A DNA stretch of 42,022 nt, taken from assembly GCA_046048295.1 (NCBI GenBank), contig JBJOGJ010000003.1, forward strand, positions 1-42,022, in the 5' to 3' direction. The notes below the pieces were generated by a model. That model saw only the letters and a list, made by a program, of their open reading frames with translations, did no database searches and was not told the DNA's origin. The position numbers were made by a program, and so were the translations under genes. Source of the DNA: CBDCWA01 sp046048295. Its GTDB lineage: Bacteria; Pseudomonadota; Alphaproteobacteria; Rhizobiales; Hyphomicrobiaceae. Position 1 is the stretch's first letter, and each line of letters opens with the position of its first letter. Below are positions 24,345-33,554 of the stretch, piece by piece.

Positions 24345-25107
24345 CCGTACCGCCATCCCGAACCGCCAACAAGCGGAGCAGCGTCTCCCTGCTCGACGCA
24401 TCGAAAATGCCGTCGCAGCACGCCGGCCGGTAATGCCGCTGGAACGCGCGCACGGTGGCCTCGCTTTCGCTGTCGTGTCGGGAGTGCTCCGGCACCGCGT
24501 ATCCGAAGCGTGCCAGGAGCTCGTGCATTTCGCCGACCATCGGGCCCTCGTCGCCAGGACGAACACCCCCGCCTGCCGCAGCCAACGGCGTAGGCTCCAC
24601 CCAAAGCCCGACACCGGCCTCGGCCAAGCGCGACCAGGGGAACTTCTCGCCGGGATCGCGCTTCCGCATCGGTGCCACGTCGGAATGCGCAAGAACGCCG
24701 GCTGCCGGTATGGCATGACGCGCAAGGATATCGCTGCAGAGCCGCTCAACCGACAGCATTTGATGTTCCGGAAAATCCGGACAGCCGGCATCGTGTCCGG
24801 CGTTCTGGATTTCGATACCAATGGAAAGCGAGTTGATGTCGGTCTCCCCCGCCCAGTAGGCGACGCCTGCATGCCAGGCACGAAGCCTCTCCGCCACCAT
24901 CTGCACGATCTCCCCCGTCTCGCTCACGACGTAGTGGCAGGAAACCTTGCAGTCGGGCCGTGAAAGCACGTCGAGCGAGCGCTCGAGTGTCGGCAGGCCG
25001 GTGTAGTGGAGGAGCAGAATGACCGGCTGCTTGCCGTCGCGTCGCGGCTCGACGTTCGGCGACGGATGCAGCCTGTCGACGAGTGGACTGTCCGCAGCAA
25101 GCTTCAC
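24331..25107 (-). CDS. N-acetylmuramoyl-L-alanine amidase with peptidoglycan-binding domain
   Basis: A 258-residue AmpD-type zinc amidase that cuts the lactyl-peptide bond in muropeptides. Zinc ligands appear as His34 (LLHYTG), His141 (AHSD) and Asp151 (RKRDPG), with Glu99 in SIGIEIQN. This is the AmpD arrangement. A PG-binding_1 module covers about 190-250 (GPMVGEMHELLARFGYA, ATVRAFQRHYRP). No signal peptide is visible, so it may act in the cytoplasm on recycled muropeptides. The GTG at 25107 is the start, sharing a GTGA overlap with the stop of the upstream J-domain gene and following a GGAGCGGAG site. An in-frame ATG at 25245 would overlap that gene extensively. Confidence 0.92.
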   Translation of the reverse strand: MKLAADSPLVDRLHPSPNVEPRRDGKQPVILLLHYTGLPTLERSLDVLSRPDCKVSCHYVVSETGEIVQMVAERLRAWHAGVAYWAGETDINSLSIGIEIQNAGHDAGCPDFPEHQMLSVERLCSDILARHAIPAAGVLAHSDVAPMRKRDPGEKFPWSRLAEAGVGLWVEPTPLAAAGGGVRPGDEGPMVGEMHELLARFGYAVPEHSRHDSESEATVRAFQRHYRPACCDGIFDASSRETLLRLLAVRDGGTASGS

Positions 25108-25811
25108 CTGCTCCGCTCCTTCGTCGCCCTCTCGTAGGCCAGGTTGATGACGCGCATCTTCTCGTTTGCAATTTCGACGAAGGCGTCGGGCACGCCTTGC
25201 GAGATGAGCGTGTCCGGATGGTACTGACGCACCAGCCGGCGCCACGCCGCCTTCAGTTCGTCGTCACTGCAGTCCGGCACCACCCCGAGGATCACGTAGG
25301 GATCGTCTTCGTCCCTGACGAACAGGGCTCTCACCGCCCTGTACTCCATCTCGTCGCAGCCGAACGCCTCCGCGACGTACCTGAGATATGCCTCCTCCTT
25401 GTCGTGCAGCAGCCGGTCGGCCAACGCGATATGAAAGAGAGCGTGCAGGACGTTGCATCTGAGATCGGGTTCGTTGGCGAGAAGGCGGGCGAGGCGGCGC
25501 GCATAGATGTCGAAGCCGGCTACGTCCTGCTTGGCCAGATCGAAGAACCGGCGCACGTTGGCCCGCTCCTGTTCGGGCACATGCATGATATCCTCGAAAG
25601 CATCCGCCTCGATCCGAAGTGTCACGCCGTCGGCTTTAGAGAGCTTCGCGCACAGCGCGATGAGCGCCATGGTGAACGCCACCTGCTTCTCGGCCGGTCC
25701 GCCTCCGAGCAGCTTTTCGAGGCCGAGCGTGGCCAACAAATTGCCGGCGAGGGCCCGGACCGAGCCCCCCTCCGCCATTCCCGTGACCTCTGATATCTTT
25801 TTCCAAGGCAT
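25104..25811 (-). CDS. DjlA-like co-chaperone (TerB-like and J domains)
   Basis: A 235-residue protein. The N-terminal half (about 35-160) is a TerB/DjlA-type helical domain, with FTMALIALCAKLSKADG and an acidic metal-site pattern (DGVTLRIEADAFEDI). The C-terminal J domain (about 165-232) has YVILGVVPDCSDDELKAAW and the HPD motif in QYHPDTL, so it should stimulate DnaK ATPase. It lacks the N-terminal membrane helix of E. coli DjlA and is probably soluble. The ATG at 25811 has a poor ribosome site. It is translationally coupled to the amidase downstream. A 252-base divergent region separates it from the oxoprolinase gene. Confidence 0.9.
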   Translation of the reverse strand: MPWKKISEVTGMAEGGSVRALAGNLLATLGLEKLLGGGPAEKQVAFTMALIALCAKLSKADGVTLRIEADAFEDIMHVPEQERANVRRFFDLAKQDVAGFDIYARRLARLLANEPDLRCNVLHALFHIALADRLLHDKEEAYLRYVAEAFGCDEMEYRAVRALFVRDEDDPYVILGVVPDCSDDELKAAWRRLVRQYHPDTLISQGVPDAFVEIANEKMRVINLAYERATKERSR

Positions 25812-26063
25812 CGGGAGATCGGTATCGCCATTTGCTGTCCAGATGAAGCCTTTCGGTCCCCCCGATTGACGAAAATTTCTGCTTTTACCCGCATTTGTCG
25901 TTGCGTTCCGGCACCGAGTGGTGGCCGCCGGCGCTTGTTGCGCGCATCGGGACCGGCCCTTTCCCGGCGCAACGCCGGTTGCTGCCTCGGGATGGGCATG
26001 CGAAGTGGTACGCGGCTGGAAGGTTGCAGCATTCCCTCCGCGACGGCGCAGGACGGCACTCGA

Positions 26064-29000
26064 ATGACTGAAGACCGCTTATCGAAATGGCAGTTCTGGA
26101 TCGACCGGGGCGGCACCTTTACCGACATCGTCGCCCGGGCACCCGATGGTTTGGTTTCGGCGCGAAAGCTGCTGTCGGACAATCCGGAGGCCTATGAGGA
26201 CGCAGCCCTGGAAGGCATCCGGCAGTTTCTCGGCATCGAGTCCACGTCGCCGATTCCCGGCGAGCTTATCGACAGCATCAAGATGGGGACCACGGTTGCC
26301 ACCAATGCACTGCTCGAGCGCAAAGGCGAACGGACGGTGCTCGTCATCACCAGGGGGCTCTCGGACCAACTCGAGATCGGCTATCAGGCGCGACCCGATA
26401 TCTTCGCCCGCCACATCGTCAAGCCATCCATGCTCTACGAGCGTGTCGTCGAGGCCGACGAACGCATACTCGCCGACGGCACGGTCGAAAAGACGCTCGA
26501 CCCCGTGGCCCTGGCAGCAGCGCTGCACCCGGCGCGCGAAGCAGGGATTTCTGCCGCGGCCATCGTCCTGATGCATGCCTATGCGTATCCGGCGCATGAA
26601 GAAGCGGCTGCATCGATCGCACAAGAAGTGGGTTTCACCCAGATTTCAGTCAGTCACCGGATCAGCCCGCTCGTCAAGATCGTCGGGCGCGGCGATACCA
26701 CCGTGGCCGATGCCTACCTGACACCGATCCTGAAACGCTACATCGACCGCATATCCTCAGCATTCGAAACCGGCCGGCGCCCGCGGATCATGTTCATGGC
26801 CTCCTCCGGCGGCCTGACGGCGGCCGAGCAGTTCCGGGGCCGCGACGCCATACTGTCCGGGCCAGCCGGGGGCGTCGTTGCCATGGCACGCACGGCTGAA
26901 GCGGCAGGACTCGATCGCGTCATCGGTTTCGACATGGGCGGTACGTCGACTGACGTTTCTCACTACGACGGCACCTTCGAGCGCACGTTCGAGACCGAGG
27001 TTGCCGGCGTGCGCATGCGCGTTCCGATGATGCGAATTCACACGGTTGCGGCAGGCGGCGGCTCCATCCTCCACTTCGACGACGGACGCTTCCGCGTCGG
27101 CCCGGATTCGGCGGGCTCGAATCCGGGCCCGATGTCATATCGCCGCGGCGGACCGCTGACAGTCACGGATGCCAACGTCTGCGTCGGCAAGCTTTCGCCC
27201 GACATGTTCCCGCACATCTTCGGCCCTGGCCGCGACCAGCCGCTCGACGACAAATCGGTACGCTCCGCCTTTGCAGAACTTGCACGCGATGTCGGGGACG
27301 GGCGCTCACCGGAACAGGTGGCGGATGGCCTCCTGCGCATCGCGGTCGAGAACATGGCCAATGCCATCAAGAAGATCTCGGTTCAGCGCGGCTACGACAT
27401 TACCCGCTATGCCCTGAATTGCTTCGGTTCGGCAGGCGGCCAGCACGCCTGCCTCATCGCCGATACGCTCGGAATGGAAACGATCCTCATTCATCCGTTC
27501 TCCGGCCTCCTCTCCGCCTATGGGATGGGTCTCGCCCCCCTCAGCACCTCGGGTCAGCGTTCGATCGAACGGCACCTGGACGAGGATGCGATTGTCGACG
27601 CTCGCGCTCTGGGCGACGCACTCTCCCTCGAAAACGAGGCAGCACTGGTGCAGCAGGGCGCCACGCGCTCCGAGATCCGGCACGAGACGAACATGCTCCT
27701 CCGATACGAGGCGAGCGAGACCACGATACCTGTATCGGTCGCCCTGTCGTTGCGAGGCGCCACCTCGGAATTCGAGAACCTGCATCACCAGCAGTTCGGG
27801 TTCATCTCACCCGAAAAGCGGATCTTCATTGCGACCATCGACGTCCAAAGCACCGCACACGCTGGAGACGACGCAGTCATTCGCAAGAGTGCCGGCGCAG
27901 AGGCATCTGCCTCGCCGGTCACGACGACGAGGTTCTACTCGCTTGGCCGCTGGCATGATGCCGGCATCCACCAGCGTCACGAACTTGCGCCGGGCCACGC
28001 GATCGCCGGCCCAGCCCTCGTCATCGAGCCCCATCAGACTGTCGTGGTCGAGCCGGGTTGGAAGTTGGAAGTGACCGGAGCCGACGCGCTCATCCTGCGC
28101 CGCCACGAGAGCCGTCAGCGCGAGACCCTTGGCGCCACCGCCGATCCCGTCCTGCTGGAGGTCTTCAACAATCTCTACATGTCGATCGCCGAACAGATGG
28201 GCGAGGCGCTGCGCAACACGGCGCAGTCGGTAAACATCAAGGAGCGGCTCGACTTCTCCTGCGCCGTCTTCGATGCCGCGGGCAACCTCGTCGCCAACGC
28301 CCCGCACATGCCCGTTCACCTCGGCAGCATGGACAAGTCCGTCGAGACCATCATCCGCCAGCGCCAGGACACCATGCGCCCGGGCGACTCCTATATGCTG
28401 AATGCCCCCTACAACGGCGGCACGCATCTGCCCGACGTCACGGTCGTAACGCCGGTCTTCGACGACGATGGGCGCAAACTCCTGTTCTACGTCGCAAGCC
28501 GCGGCCACCATGAGGACATCGGCGGACTGACGCCCGGTTCCATGACACCGCGCGCCACCCGCATCGAGGAGGAAGGCGTCTATATCGATGACTTCAAGCT
28601 GGTAGACCAGGGCCGGTTCCTGGAGACCGAAGCCCTGGCACTTTTCTCGGGAGCCAGCTATCCCGCCCGTGCGCCAGCGAGAAACATCGCCGAACTCAAG
28701 GCCCAGGTCGCAGCGAATGCCAAGGGAGCGCACGAACTGCGCAAGATGGTGGCGCACTTCGGTCTCGACGTCGTCAACGCCTACATGGAACACGTTCAGG
28801 CCAATGCGGAGGAAAGCGTCCGCCGCCTGATCCAGCGCCTCGACGGCGGCCGCTTCCGGGTCGAGATGGACGGCAACCGCCATGTCGAGGTGAGCATCGC
28901 GGTCGACCGTCACGCCCGTACTGCAACAGTCGACTTCACCGGCACCAGTTCGGCCCAGCCCGACAACTTCAATGCGCCCCTACCCGTCACGCGGGCCGCC

Positions 29001-29681
29001 GTCCTCTATGCATTCCGCGTGATGGTCGATGAACCAATCCCCATGAATGCCGGCTGCATGCGCCCGATAACCCTGATCGTGCCGGAAGGCTCAATGCTCG
29101 CCCCAAGCTACCCTTCCGCCGTCGTCGCAGGCAACGTCGAGACCAGCCAGGTGGTCACCAACTGTCTATTCGCAGCCCTCGGCGGCCTCGGCTCGAGCCA
29201 GGGCACGATGAACAACCTGACCTTCGGCAACGACCGCTATCAGTACTACGAGACCATATGCTCGGGCGCCCCGGCCGGCCCCGGCTTCGATGGCGCCGCC
29301 GCCGTACACGTGCACATGACCAATACGCGCCTTACCGATCCCGAAATACTCGAACTCAGATACCCCGTCGTACTGGAGGAGTTTTCAATTCGGCGCAGCT
29401 CCGGCGGTCGCGGCCGATGGCGCGCCGGCGACGGCACCCGCCGCCGCATTCGCTTCCGCGAACGAATGGACTGCGCGATCCTCTCCGGCTATCGCGAGGT
29501 ACACCCGTTCGGCATGGCGGGCGGCGAACCTGGCCAGTGTGGTGCAAACACCGTTCACCGCCGCGACGGACGTATCGAGACGCTGGCAAGCTCAGACCAG
29601 ACAATATTGGAAGCAGGCGACGCGATAGAAATCGTGACGCCGACGGGCGGCGGCTTCGGCCCACTGGATCCGGGTGCGTGA
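26064..29681 (+). CDS. Fused hydantoinase/5-oxoprolinase (HyuA-HyuB)
   Basis: A 1205-residue protein that combines both subunits of the ATP-dependent hydantoinase/5-oxoprolinase type, as in eukaryotic 5-oxoprolinase. The HyuA half starts with WIDRGGTFTDIVARAPDG, and has a Gly-rich FDMGGTSTDVSHYDG and GSAGGQHACLIAD (actin-like ATP sites). The HyuB half begins near residue 690 (LLEVFNNLYMSIAEQMGEAL) and includes FDAAGNLVANAPHMPVHLG and the closing GGGFGPLD. The ATG at 26064 gives a natural N-terminus; 66 in-frame residues upstream are unlike the family. It opens a 5-oxoproline or hydantoin ring with ATP; the real substrate is not defined by sequence. The gene stands alone and ends 7 bases from a converging gene. 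Confidence 0.94.
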   Translation: MTEDRLSKWQFWIDRGGTFTDIVARAPDGLVSARKLLSDNPEAYEDAALEGIRQFLGIESTSPIPGELIDSIKMGTTVATNALLERKGERTVLVITRGLSDQLEIGYQARPDIFARHIVKPSMLYERVVEADERILADGTVEKTLDPVALAAALHPAREAGISAAAIVLMHAYAYPAHEEAAASIAQEVGFTQISVSHRISPLVKIVGRGDTTVADAYLTPILKRYIDRISSAFETGRRPRIMFMASSGGLTAAEQFRGRDAILSGPAGGVVAMARTAEAAGLDRVIGFDMGGTSTDVSHYDGTFERTFETEVAGVRMRVPMMRIHTVAAGGGSILHFDDGRFRVGPDSAGSNPGPMSYRRGGPLTVTDANVCVGKLSPDMFPHIFGPGRDQPLDDKSVRSAFAELARDVGDGRSPEQVADGLLRIAVENMANAIKKISVQRGYDITRYALNCFGSAGGQHACLIADTLGMETILIHPFSGLLSAYGMGLAPLSTSGQRSIERHLDEDAIVDARALGDALSLENEAALVQQGATRSEIRHETNMLLRYEASETTIPVSVALSLRGATSEFENLHHQQFGFISPEKRIFIATIDVQSTAHAGDDAVIRKSAGAEASASPVTTTRFYSLGRWHDAGIHQRHELAPGHAIAGPALVIEPHQTVVVEPGWKLEVTGADALILRRHESRQRETLGATADPVLLEVFNNLYMSIAEQMGEALRNTAQSVNIKERLDFSCAVFDAAGNLVANAPHMPVHLGSMDKSVETIIRQRQDTMRPGDSYMLNAPYNGGTHLPDVTVVTPVFDDDGRKLLFYVASRGHHEDIGGLTPGSMTPRATRIEEEGVYIDDFKLVDQGRFLETEALALFSGASYPARAPARNIAELKAQVAANAKGAHELRKMVAHFGLDVVNAYMEHVQANAEESVRRLIQRLDGGRFRVEMDGNRHVEVSIAVDRHARTATVDFTGTSSAQPDNFNAPLPVTRAAVLYAFRVMVDEPIPMNAGCMRPITLIVPEGSMLAPSYPSAVVAGNVETSQVVTNCLFAALGGLGSSQGTMNNLTFGNDRYQYYETICSGAPAGPGFDGAAAVHVHMTNTRLTDPEILELRYPVVLEEFSIRRSSGGRGRWRAGDGTRRRIRFRERMDCAILSGYREVHPFGMAGGEPGQCGANTVHRRDGRIETLASSDQTILEAGDAIEIVTPTGGGFGPLDPGA

Positions 29682-29688
29682 GCGCCCT

Positions 29689-31239
29689 TTAGGCTTCCTT
29701 GCGGCTGAGCCCGGCAATACGGTCCATCAGTCGGCCGCGCCTCTTGGGTGCCCCGTCGGCCTTGTCTTCTACGGGCTTTGCCCCCGACGCATCGGCATCA
29801 TCGCCAGCGTCGCGTGCGGTCGACTTTCCCTCGGCTACAGGAGCGGGCTGTGGCGCCTTCGCCTTCTCGACGGGGGTTGCGCGCGAAGCCGGCTCGCGCA
29901 CTTCGTCTGCCGCCTTCGTTTCGTGCACGACGTTCTCCGCCGGCTCGGACCTTGCCTGGGCGGCGATCAGCGCCGCGCCCGGCAACGCTACGATGTCCGC
30001 CGAACGAGGCTGAGTGACCCGCTCGACCAGAGAACGCTTCGATGGCTTCTGGGCGCGCCGGATGTCGGCAGTCGTCGGCCGGGTACCTGCCCCGATCCGC
30101 CGCATCTCGTCCCGGAACTGCGCTGCCTGGTGCGCGAGCCGCTCATTGTTCTGCGCAAGCTCCGTGCGAAGCCTTTTGATGATTTCGTCCTGGCTTTCGA
30201 CCTGCGCGAGAAGCGCGTTCAACCTGGCCTTCGCCGCAATACGACTTGTCCTGGCTGCAGTTGCCTTTTGAGCGTCCGCCGCACCGTCCTCACTCTGGTA
30301 GGTCTCGAGTGCTGCCCTGAGACGCTTGATTTCCGTGGCCTGTTCCTCGACCCGGGTCTTCAATGCCTGCAGCTCTCCGGAGCTCGCCAGTGGCGCTCCC
30401 GCTGCGATCTCATTTGCATCTATGCGGGCAAGCTGCAGCGTGGCGCGTGCCTCGTTGAGGTCCCGGCGTAGACGATCCATGTCCGTGTCAGGCCCGTCTG
30501 CCTGCAACGCCTCGCCCGAGGCTTCCGCCACCGTTCCTGTTGCATCGGCGCCATATTTCGAAAGCAGCTCTTGCAGCTTGGCGATCACGCCTGCCTGCGT
30601 TCGCGTACGGCTGCGGAGTGCCTCGAGCTCGCTGTTGAGCGCCGCCTGACTGTCGCCGTGCGCTCCCTCACCAGCGAACCTGCCGCCTCGTGTCGCCATC
30701 GTCGTGCGCAGCCGCTCGATCTCGGACCGCTGCTGCGCGTTGAGCATCATTGCCTCGTCCAGCGCCCGGATGCCCTTCTGCGCGCCCGCATTGAGCGTCT
30801 CGATCTGCTGGTCGCGCTGCTCAAGGAGCCTGTGTGCCTCGTCGAGCCGGCTCATGACGTGGGGCAGGCGCTCGGAAATGTTGTGCTCGAGCACGCGGCG
30901 CGCGTTGACGTTTTCCTCAAGCCCGCTGCCGAGCCGTCGGACTTCTTCATCGAGCGCGCTGATCCTGGCGTCACGCCGGTTCAGCTCGATCTTCTGCCTC
31001 GCCGCGTTGAGGCGGGCTTCCTCGACCTGAAGCTCCAGCCGGTGGGTCTCGACGGCGTGCTGCGCCCTGAGGCGGTCCTTGTCGGCGCGGATTTCGGCCA
31101 GCGATATCGGCAGTGCCCTGCGAACCCGTTCCGCGGCCAGACGGTCGGAACGCCGCCGATAGGCTGGTGCCAGGGCCATTGCCAGCATGCACGCCAGGAA
31201 AAAACCCAAGCTCACGAGCATTACGGATTGGATTGTCAT
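29689..31239 (-). CDS. Membrane-anchored coiled-coil protein of unknown function
   Basis: A 516-residue protein. One N-terminal membrane helix (about 4-25, MLVSLGFFLACMLAMALAPA) is followed by basic residues. Long heptad-rich coiled coils full of Arg, Glu, Ala and Leu run from about 35 to 390. The C-terminal 120 residues are Pro/Ala/Lys/Glu-rich and probably disordered. The design resembles membrane-tethered scaffold proteins. I recall similar uncharacterised proteins in rhizobia but know no function. The start at 31239 avoids 16 non-hydrophobic upstream residues. It lies 121 bases downstream of eipA on the same strand and could share its transcript. Confidence 0.82.
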   Translation of the reverse strand: MTIQSVMLVSLGFFLACMLAMALAPAYRRRSDRLAAERVRRALPISLAEIRADKDRLRAQHAVETHRLELQVEEARLNAARQKIELNRRDARISALDEEVRRLGSGLEENVNARRVLEHNISERLPHVMSRLDEAHRLLEQRDQQIETLNAGAQKGIRALDEAMMLNAQQRSEIERLRTTMATRGGRFAGEGAHGDSQAALNSELEALRSRTRTQAGVIAKLQELLSKYGADATGTVAEASGEALQADGPDTDMDRLRRDLNEARATLQLARIDANEIAAGAPLASSGELQALKTRVEEQATEIKRLRAALETYQSEDGAADAQKATAARTSRIAAKARLNALLAQVESQDEIIKRLRTELAQNNERLAHQAAQFRDEMRRIGAGTRPTTADIRRAQKPSKRSLVERVTQPRSADIVALPGAALIAAQARSEPAENVVHETKAADEVREPASRATPVEKAKAPQPAPVAEGKSTARDAGDDADASGAKPVEDKADGAPKRRGRLMDRIAGLSRKEA

Positions 31240-31360
31240 CCTTGCCTGGGTTCCCCGATCATGACCCGCCGTGCGCCCCGGCGACAACGCTTACCGCTTT
31301 CGCCAACTCCTGCCAAGTGCGTCGACAGGTGGATGCGGCGCCGGCTGTGGCCGACACTAG

Positions 31361-32329
31361 TTAGAACGGATTCCAAGTCGGTCGACGGGTAAACTTCAGA
31401 TACCCGATGTTGGCACCCAGACGCAGGCCCAGGCCCGCGCGTATCGGCGCAATGGTGACATCATCCCGCTTGAGGAACTGAATGCCCGCGCCACCGACGA
31501 CATATGCCGAACCCTGCACGCCGCCGAACCTGTCGTAAACGTCCTGCGGGCTGCGCAGATTATAGAGCAGCACCATGACCTTCGAGCCTTCTGCACCGAA
31601 ATCGTAGCCGACCGACGGCCCCTGCCAATAGATCTTGTAGGCTCCGGCATCCTTGGTATAGAGCGTCCCTTCGCCGTACCGAAGACCGGCGACGAACGCC
31701 CCTCCCGCATCCTCTCCAAGAATGTATCCGTTCGGGCGTCCGGAACGCTTGAACGCATACTCGATCACGTTCGCAAGCCCCTTGCTGACAGAGCCGAAGA
31801 ATTTGTGCCCAGCTCCGACGATCTCGTTCTGGGAGTACGTACGGTCGCGCGGCGGCGGCTGGTAGGGTTCAGCATAGCGGTCGTCATAGCGCTGAGGAGG
31901 CGCCCCACGGTTGTCGTAGCCGCCGGCCGGCGGTCCGCGATCGTAGGGTGCACCTCCGGAATAGCCATCGTCCTGCGGTTGTCGATTGGAGCCCGCAGGC
32001 GGCTGGTAGGGCGAACCGTACTCGCTCGGCGGTGCTGCCCGGTTGCTTCCATACTGCGACCCGCCGCTGTTGGGATAGCCACCGCCACTGTTATCGCGGG
32101 GTTGGTAACCTGAAGGCGGCTGGTAGCCAGAAGGCGGCTGATAGCCGGAATTGCCATTGTATCCGCGCTCAGCCCCATAGGTCGGCGGATTGCCCCTGGG
32201 CTGCTCCCATGGCAGCCGCTCCTGTGTCGAGTAGCTCTCCTGCGCCTGCAGGCTACCCGACGCGGCAACGAAACCCAGCCCCGCGAACAGGGCCAGAAGT
32301 CCCTTGAACGATGCAGACCTCGCAATCAT
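31361..32329 (-). CDS. eipA: EipA-like DUF1134 envelope protein with low-complexity insert
   Basis: A 322-residue exported protein. A signal peptide (about 1-30, ending LQAQ) leads into a long Gly/Pro/Tyr/Ser-rich segment (about 35-165) with GYQPPS repeats. The C-terminal DUF1134 domain (about 168-322) has AGHKFFGSVSKGLANVIEYAFKR, GRPNGYILGEDAGGAF, and GGAGIQFLKRDDVTIAPIRAGLGLRLGAN. EipA of Brucella is a periplasmic protein needed for envelope integrity, and CtrA control has been reported there. Here it lies divergent from chpT, a CtrA-pathway gene, which fits. EipA proteins I know are about 200 residues, so the insert is unusual. A GAGGCGACC site precedes the ATG. Full domain identity is confident; the function is by homology. 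Confidence 0.88.
   Translation of the reverse strand: MIARSASFKGLLALFAGLGFVAASGSLQAQESYSTQERLPWEQPRGNPPTYGAERGYNGNSGYQPPSGYQPPSGYQPRDNSGGGYPNSGGSQYGSNRAAPPSEYGSPYQPPAGSNRQPQDDGYSGGAPYDRGPPAGGYDNRGAPPQRYDDRYAEPYQPPPRDRTYSQNEIVGAGHKFFGSVSKGLANVIEYAFKRSGRPNGYILGEDAGGAFVAGLRYGEGTLYTKDAGAYKIYWQGPSVGYDFGAEGSKVMVLLYNLRSPQDVYDRFGGVQGSAYVVGGAGIQFLKRDDVTIAPIRAGLGLRLGANIGYLKFTRRPTWNPF
32093..32146. repeat. 18-bp tandem repeat in eipA
   Basis: Three consecutive 18-base units encode GYQPPS, GYQPPS and GYQPRD (protein residues 62-79). The first two units are nearly identical and the third has drifted. Such repeats can vary in copy number between strains. Confidence 0.75.
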
Positions 32330-32716
32330 GGTCGCCTCTTCCGCTCATTTTCCTGCGTGCGCATTGGAATCGCCGCGGCACGCGATCTCTTTTTGCCGCC
32401 AACGCAACAACCGGCTTCTCCGGTCGAACATATACGCCCCGATTACAGCCCAAAAAGATGGCTGAATTGCCGCGAAAAATCGGCAGGTGCAAAAGTACAT
32501 GAACGCCACGAACGGCCGAGGAGGACCGATTTCCAGCCCGCCGGTCCATCGCGGTCGTGGTGCGCCCGTCGAACCCAATACTGTCCGAAAACGAAACCAA
32601 TTCTTTGCATCCGCACCGCGGCGCATGTATTCACATCGATCAAACGATAGCACATGATTCGACGGCTCGCGCGATGGAGCCACGGCGCAGAAGACCTGCG
32701 ATCTGGAGGGTTGCCA
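32330..32716. other. Divergent intergenic region between eipA and chpT
   Basis: These 387 bases should hold both promoters. I looked for CtrA-type TTAA-N7-TTAA sites and found none. A short inverted repeat (TGCCG at 32468-32472 with CGGCA at 32481-32485) is the only visible structure. I see no gene; a 61-base in-frame stretch before chpT (from 32654) lacks a ribosome site. Confidence 0.6.
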
Positions 32717-33367
32717 ATGAAGGGGAAGGTGCAGATTTCGGACATGGAGTTCGCCGCTCTCGTGTCGAGCAAGATCTGCCATGATGCGATCGGCCCGGTC
32801 GGCGCCATCTGGAACGGACTCGAGATCCTCGCCGAGGACGACGATGCGGAAGCCCAGTCCTACGCGTTGAACGTCATTCGCAATGTCACCGCGCAGGCAT
32901 CGGCGAGGCTGCAGTTCGCCCGCTTCGCATTCGGTGCTGCAGGGTCGGCTGGAGCGCAAATCGACCTTGGCACGGCCGAACAGATTTCCCGCGGCTACAT
33001 CGGCGAAGGCAAGAAGGAGAGCAAACACAGCCTGTTATGGTCAGGTCCTGCCGGCTACATGGCGAAGGAGCGCGTGAAGTTGCTGCTCAACCTCGTTGCA
33101 GCCGCCGTGACCGCGCTGCCCCGTGGCGGCCAGATCTCCGTCACTATCGAAGGCGGAATGGAAACCCCGGTCTTCCGAATTGCCTGCACGGGAAGGACAG
33201 CGCGTCCGCCCCAGCACCTGGTCGAGTTCATCACTGGCGAGAACATGCCGGAACTCGACGCCATGACGATCCAGGCCTACTACACCTGCCGCCTGGCGGA
33301 GTCCTCGGGGATGGCCCTGTCAGTGTCCGAGATCAAGGACGGCATCGAGATTACCGCCCGTTCGTGA
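32717..33367 (+). CDS. chpT: ChpT histidine phosphotransferase
   Basis: A 216-residue phosphotransfer protein that passes phosphate from the sensor kinase CckA to the master regulators CtrA and CpdR. The N-terminal helical hairpin carries the phospho-accepting His22 in SKICHDAIGPVGAIWNGLEIL, a signature of ChpT. The C-terminal part is a degenerate histidine-kinase-like ATPase fold (GPAGYMAKERVKLLLNLVAAAVTALPRGGQISV in part) without ATP motifs. The start at 32717 follows a clear GGAGGG site; an in-frame ATG at 32654 lacks one. ChpT is limited to alphaproteobacteria, which helps place the organism. The next gene, an interrupted response regulator, is 187 bases downstream. Confidence 0.94.
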   Translation: MKGKVQISDMEFAALVSSKICHDAIGPVGAIWNGLEILAEDDDAEAQSYALNVIRNVTAQASARLQFARFAFGAAGSAGAQIDLGTAEQISRGYIGEGKKESKHSLLWSGPAGYMAKERVKLLLNLVAAAVTALPRGGQISVTIEGGMETPVFRIACTGRTARPPQHLVEFITGENMPELDAMTIQAYYTCRLAESSGMALSVSEIKDGIEITARS

Positions 33368-33554
33368 AACCGTACGGAAGTGGAGTTGCCGCAGGCTGTT
33401 TCGCCATATCCAACCCATCATTCGCATGCAACACGCATAGATTGTATTTAAGGTTGCGCTCAACCGCTTCTTAAGAGTTTGCCGGTAACGTACCTATATC
33501 CGCCCCCGGAGCGCCGTTACGCCTGTGGCAACATTGAACTTCTGAGGCTGCTCA

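Noticed and set aside
32330..32716. CtrA binding sites between eipA and chpT
   Set aside because: No TTAA-N7-TTAA match was found. Two GANTC methylation sites are near, but that number is expected by chance.
33441..33476. Inverted repeat and TTAA words upstream of the interrupted regulator
   Set aside because: GGTTG/CAACC with a 4-base centre is short, and the two TTAA words are not spaced as a CtrA site. Not strong enough to call.
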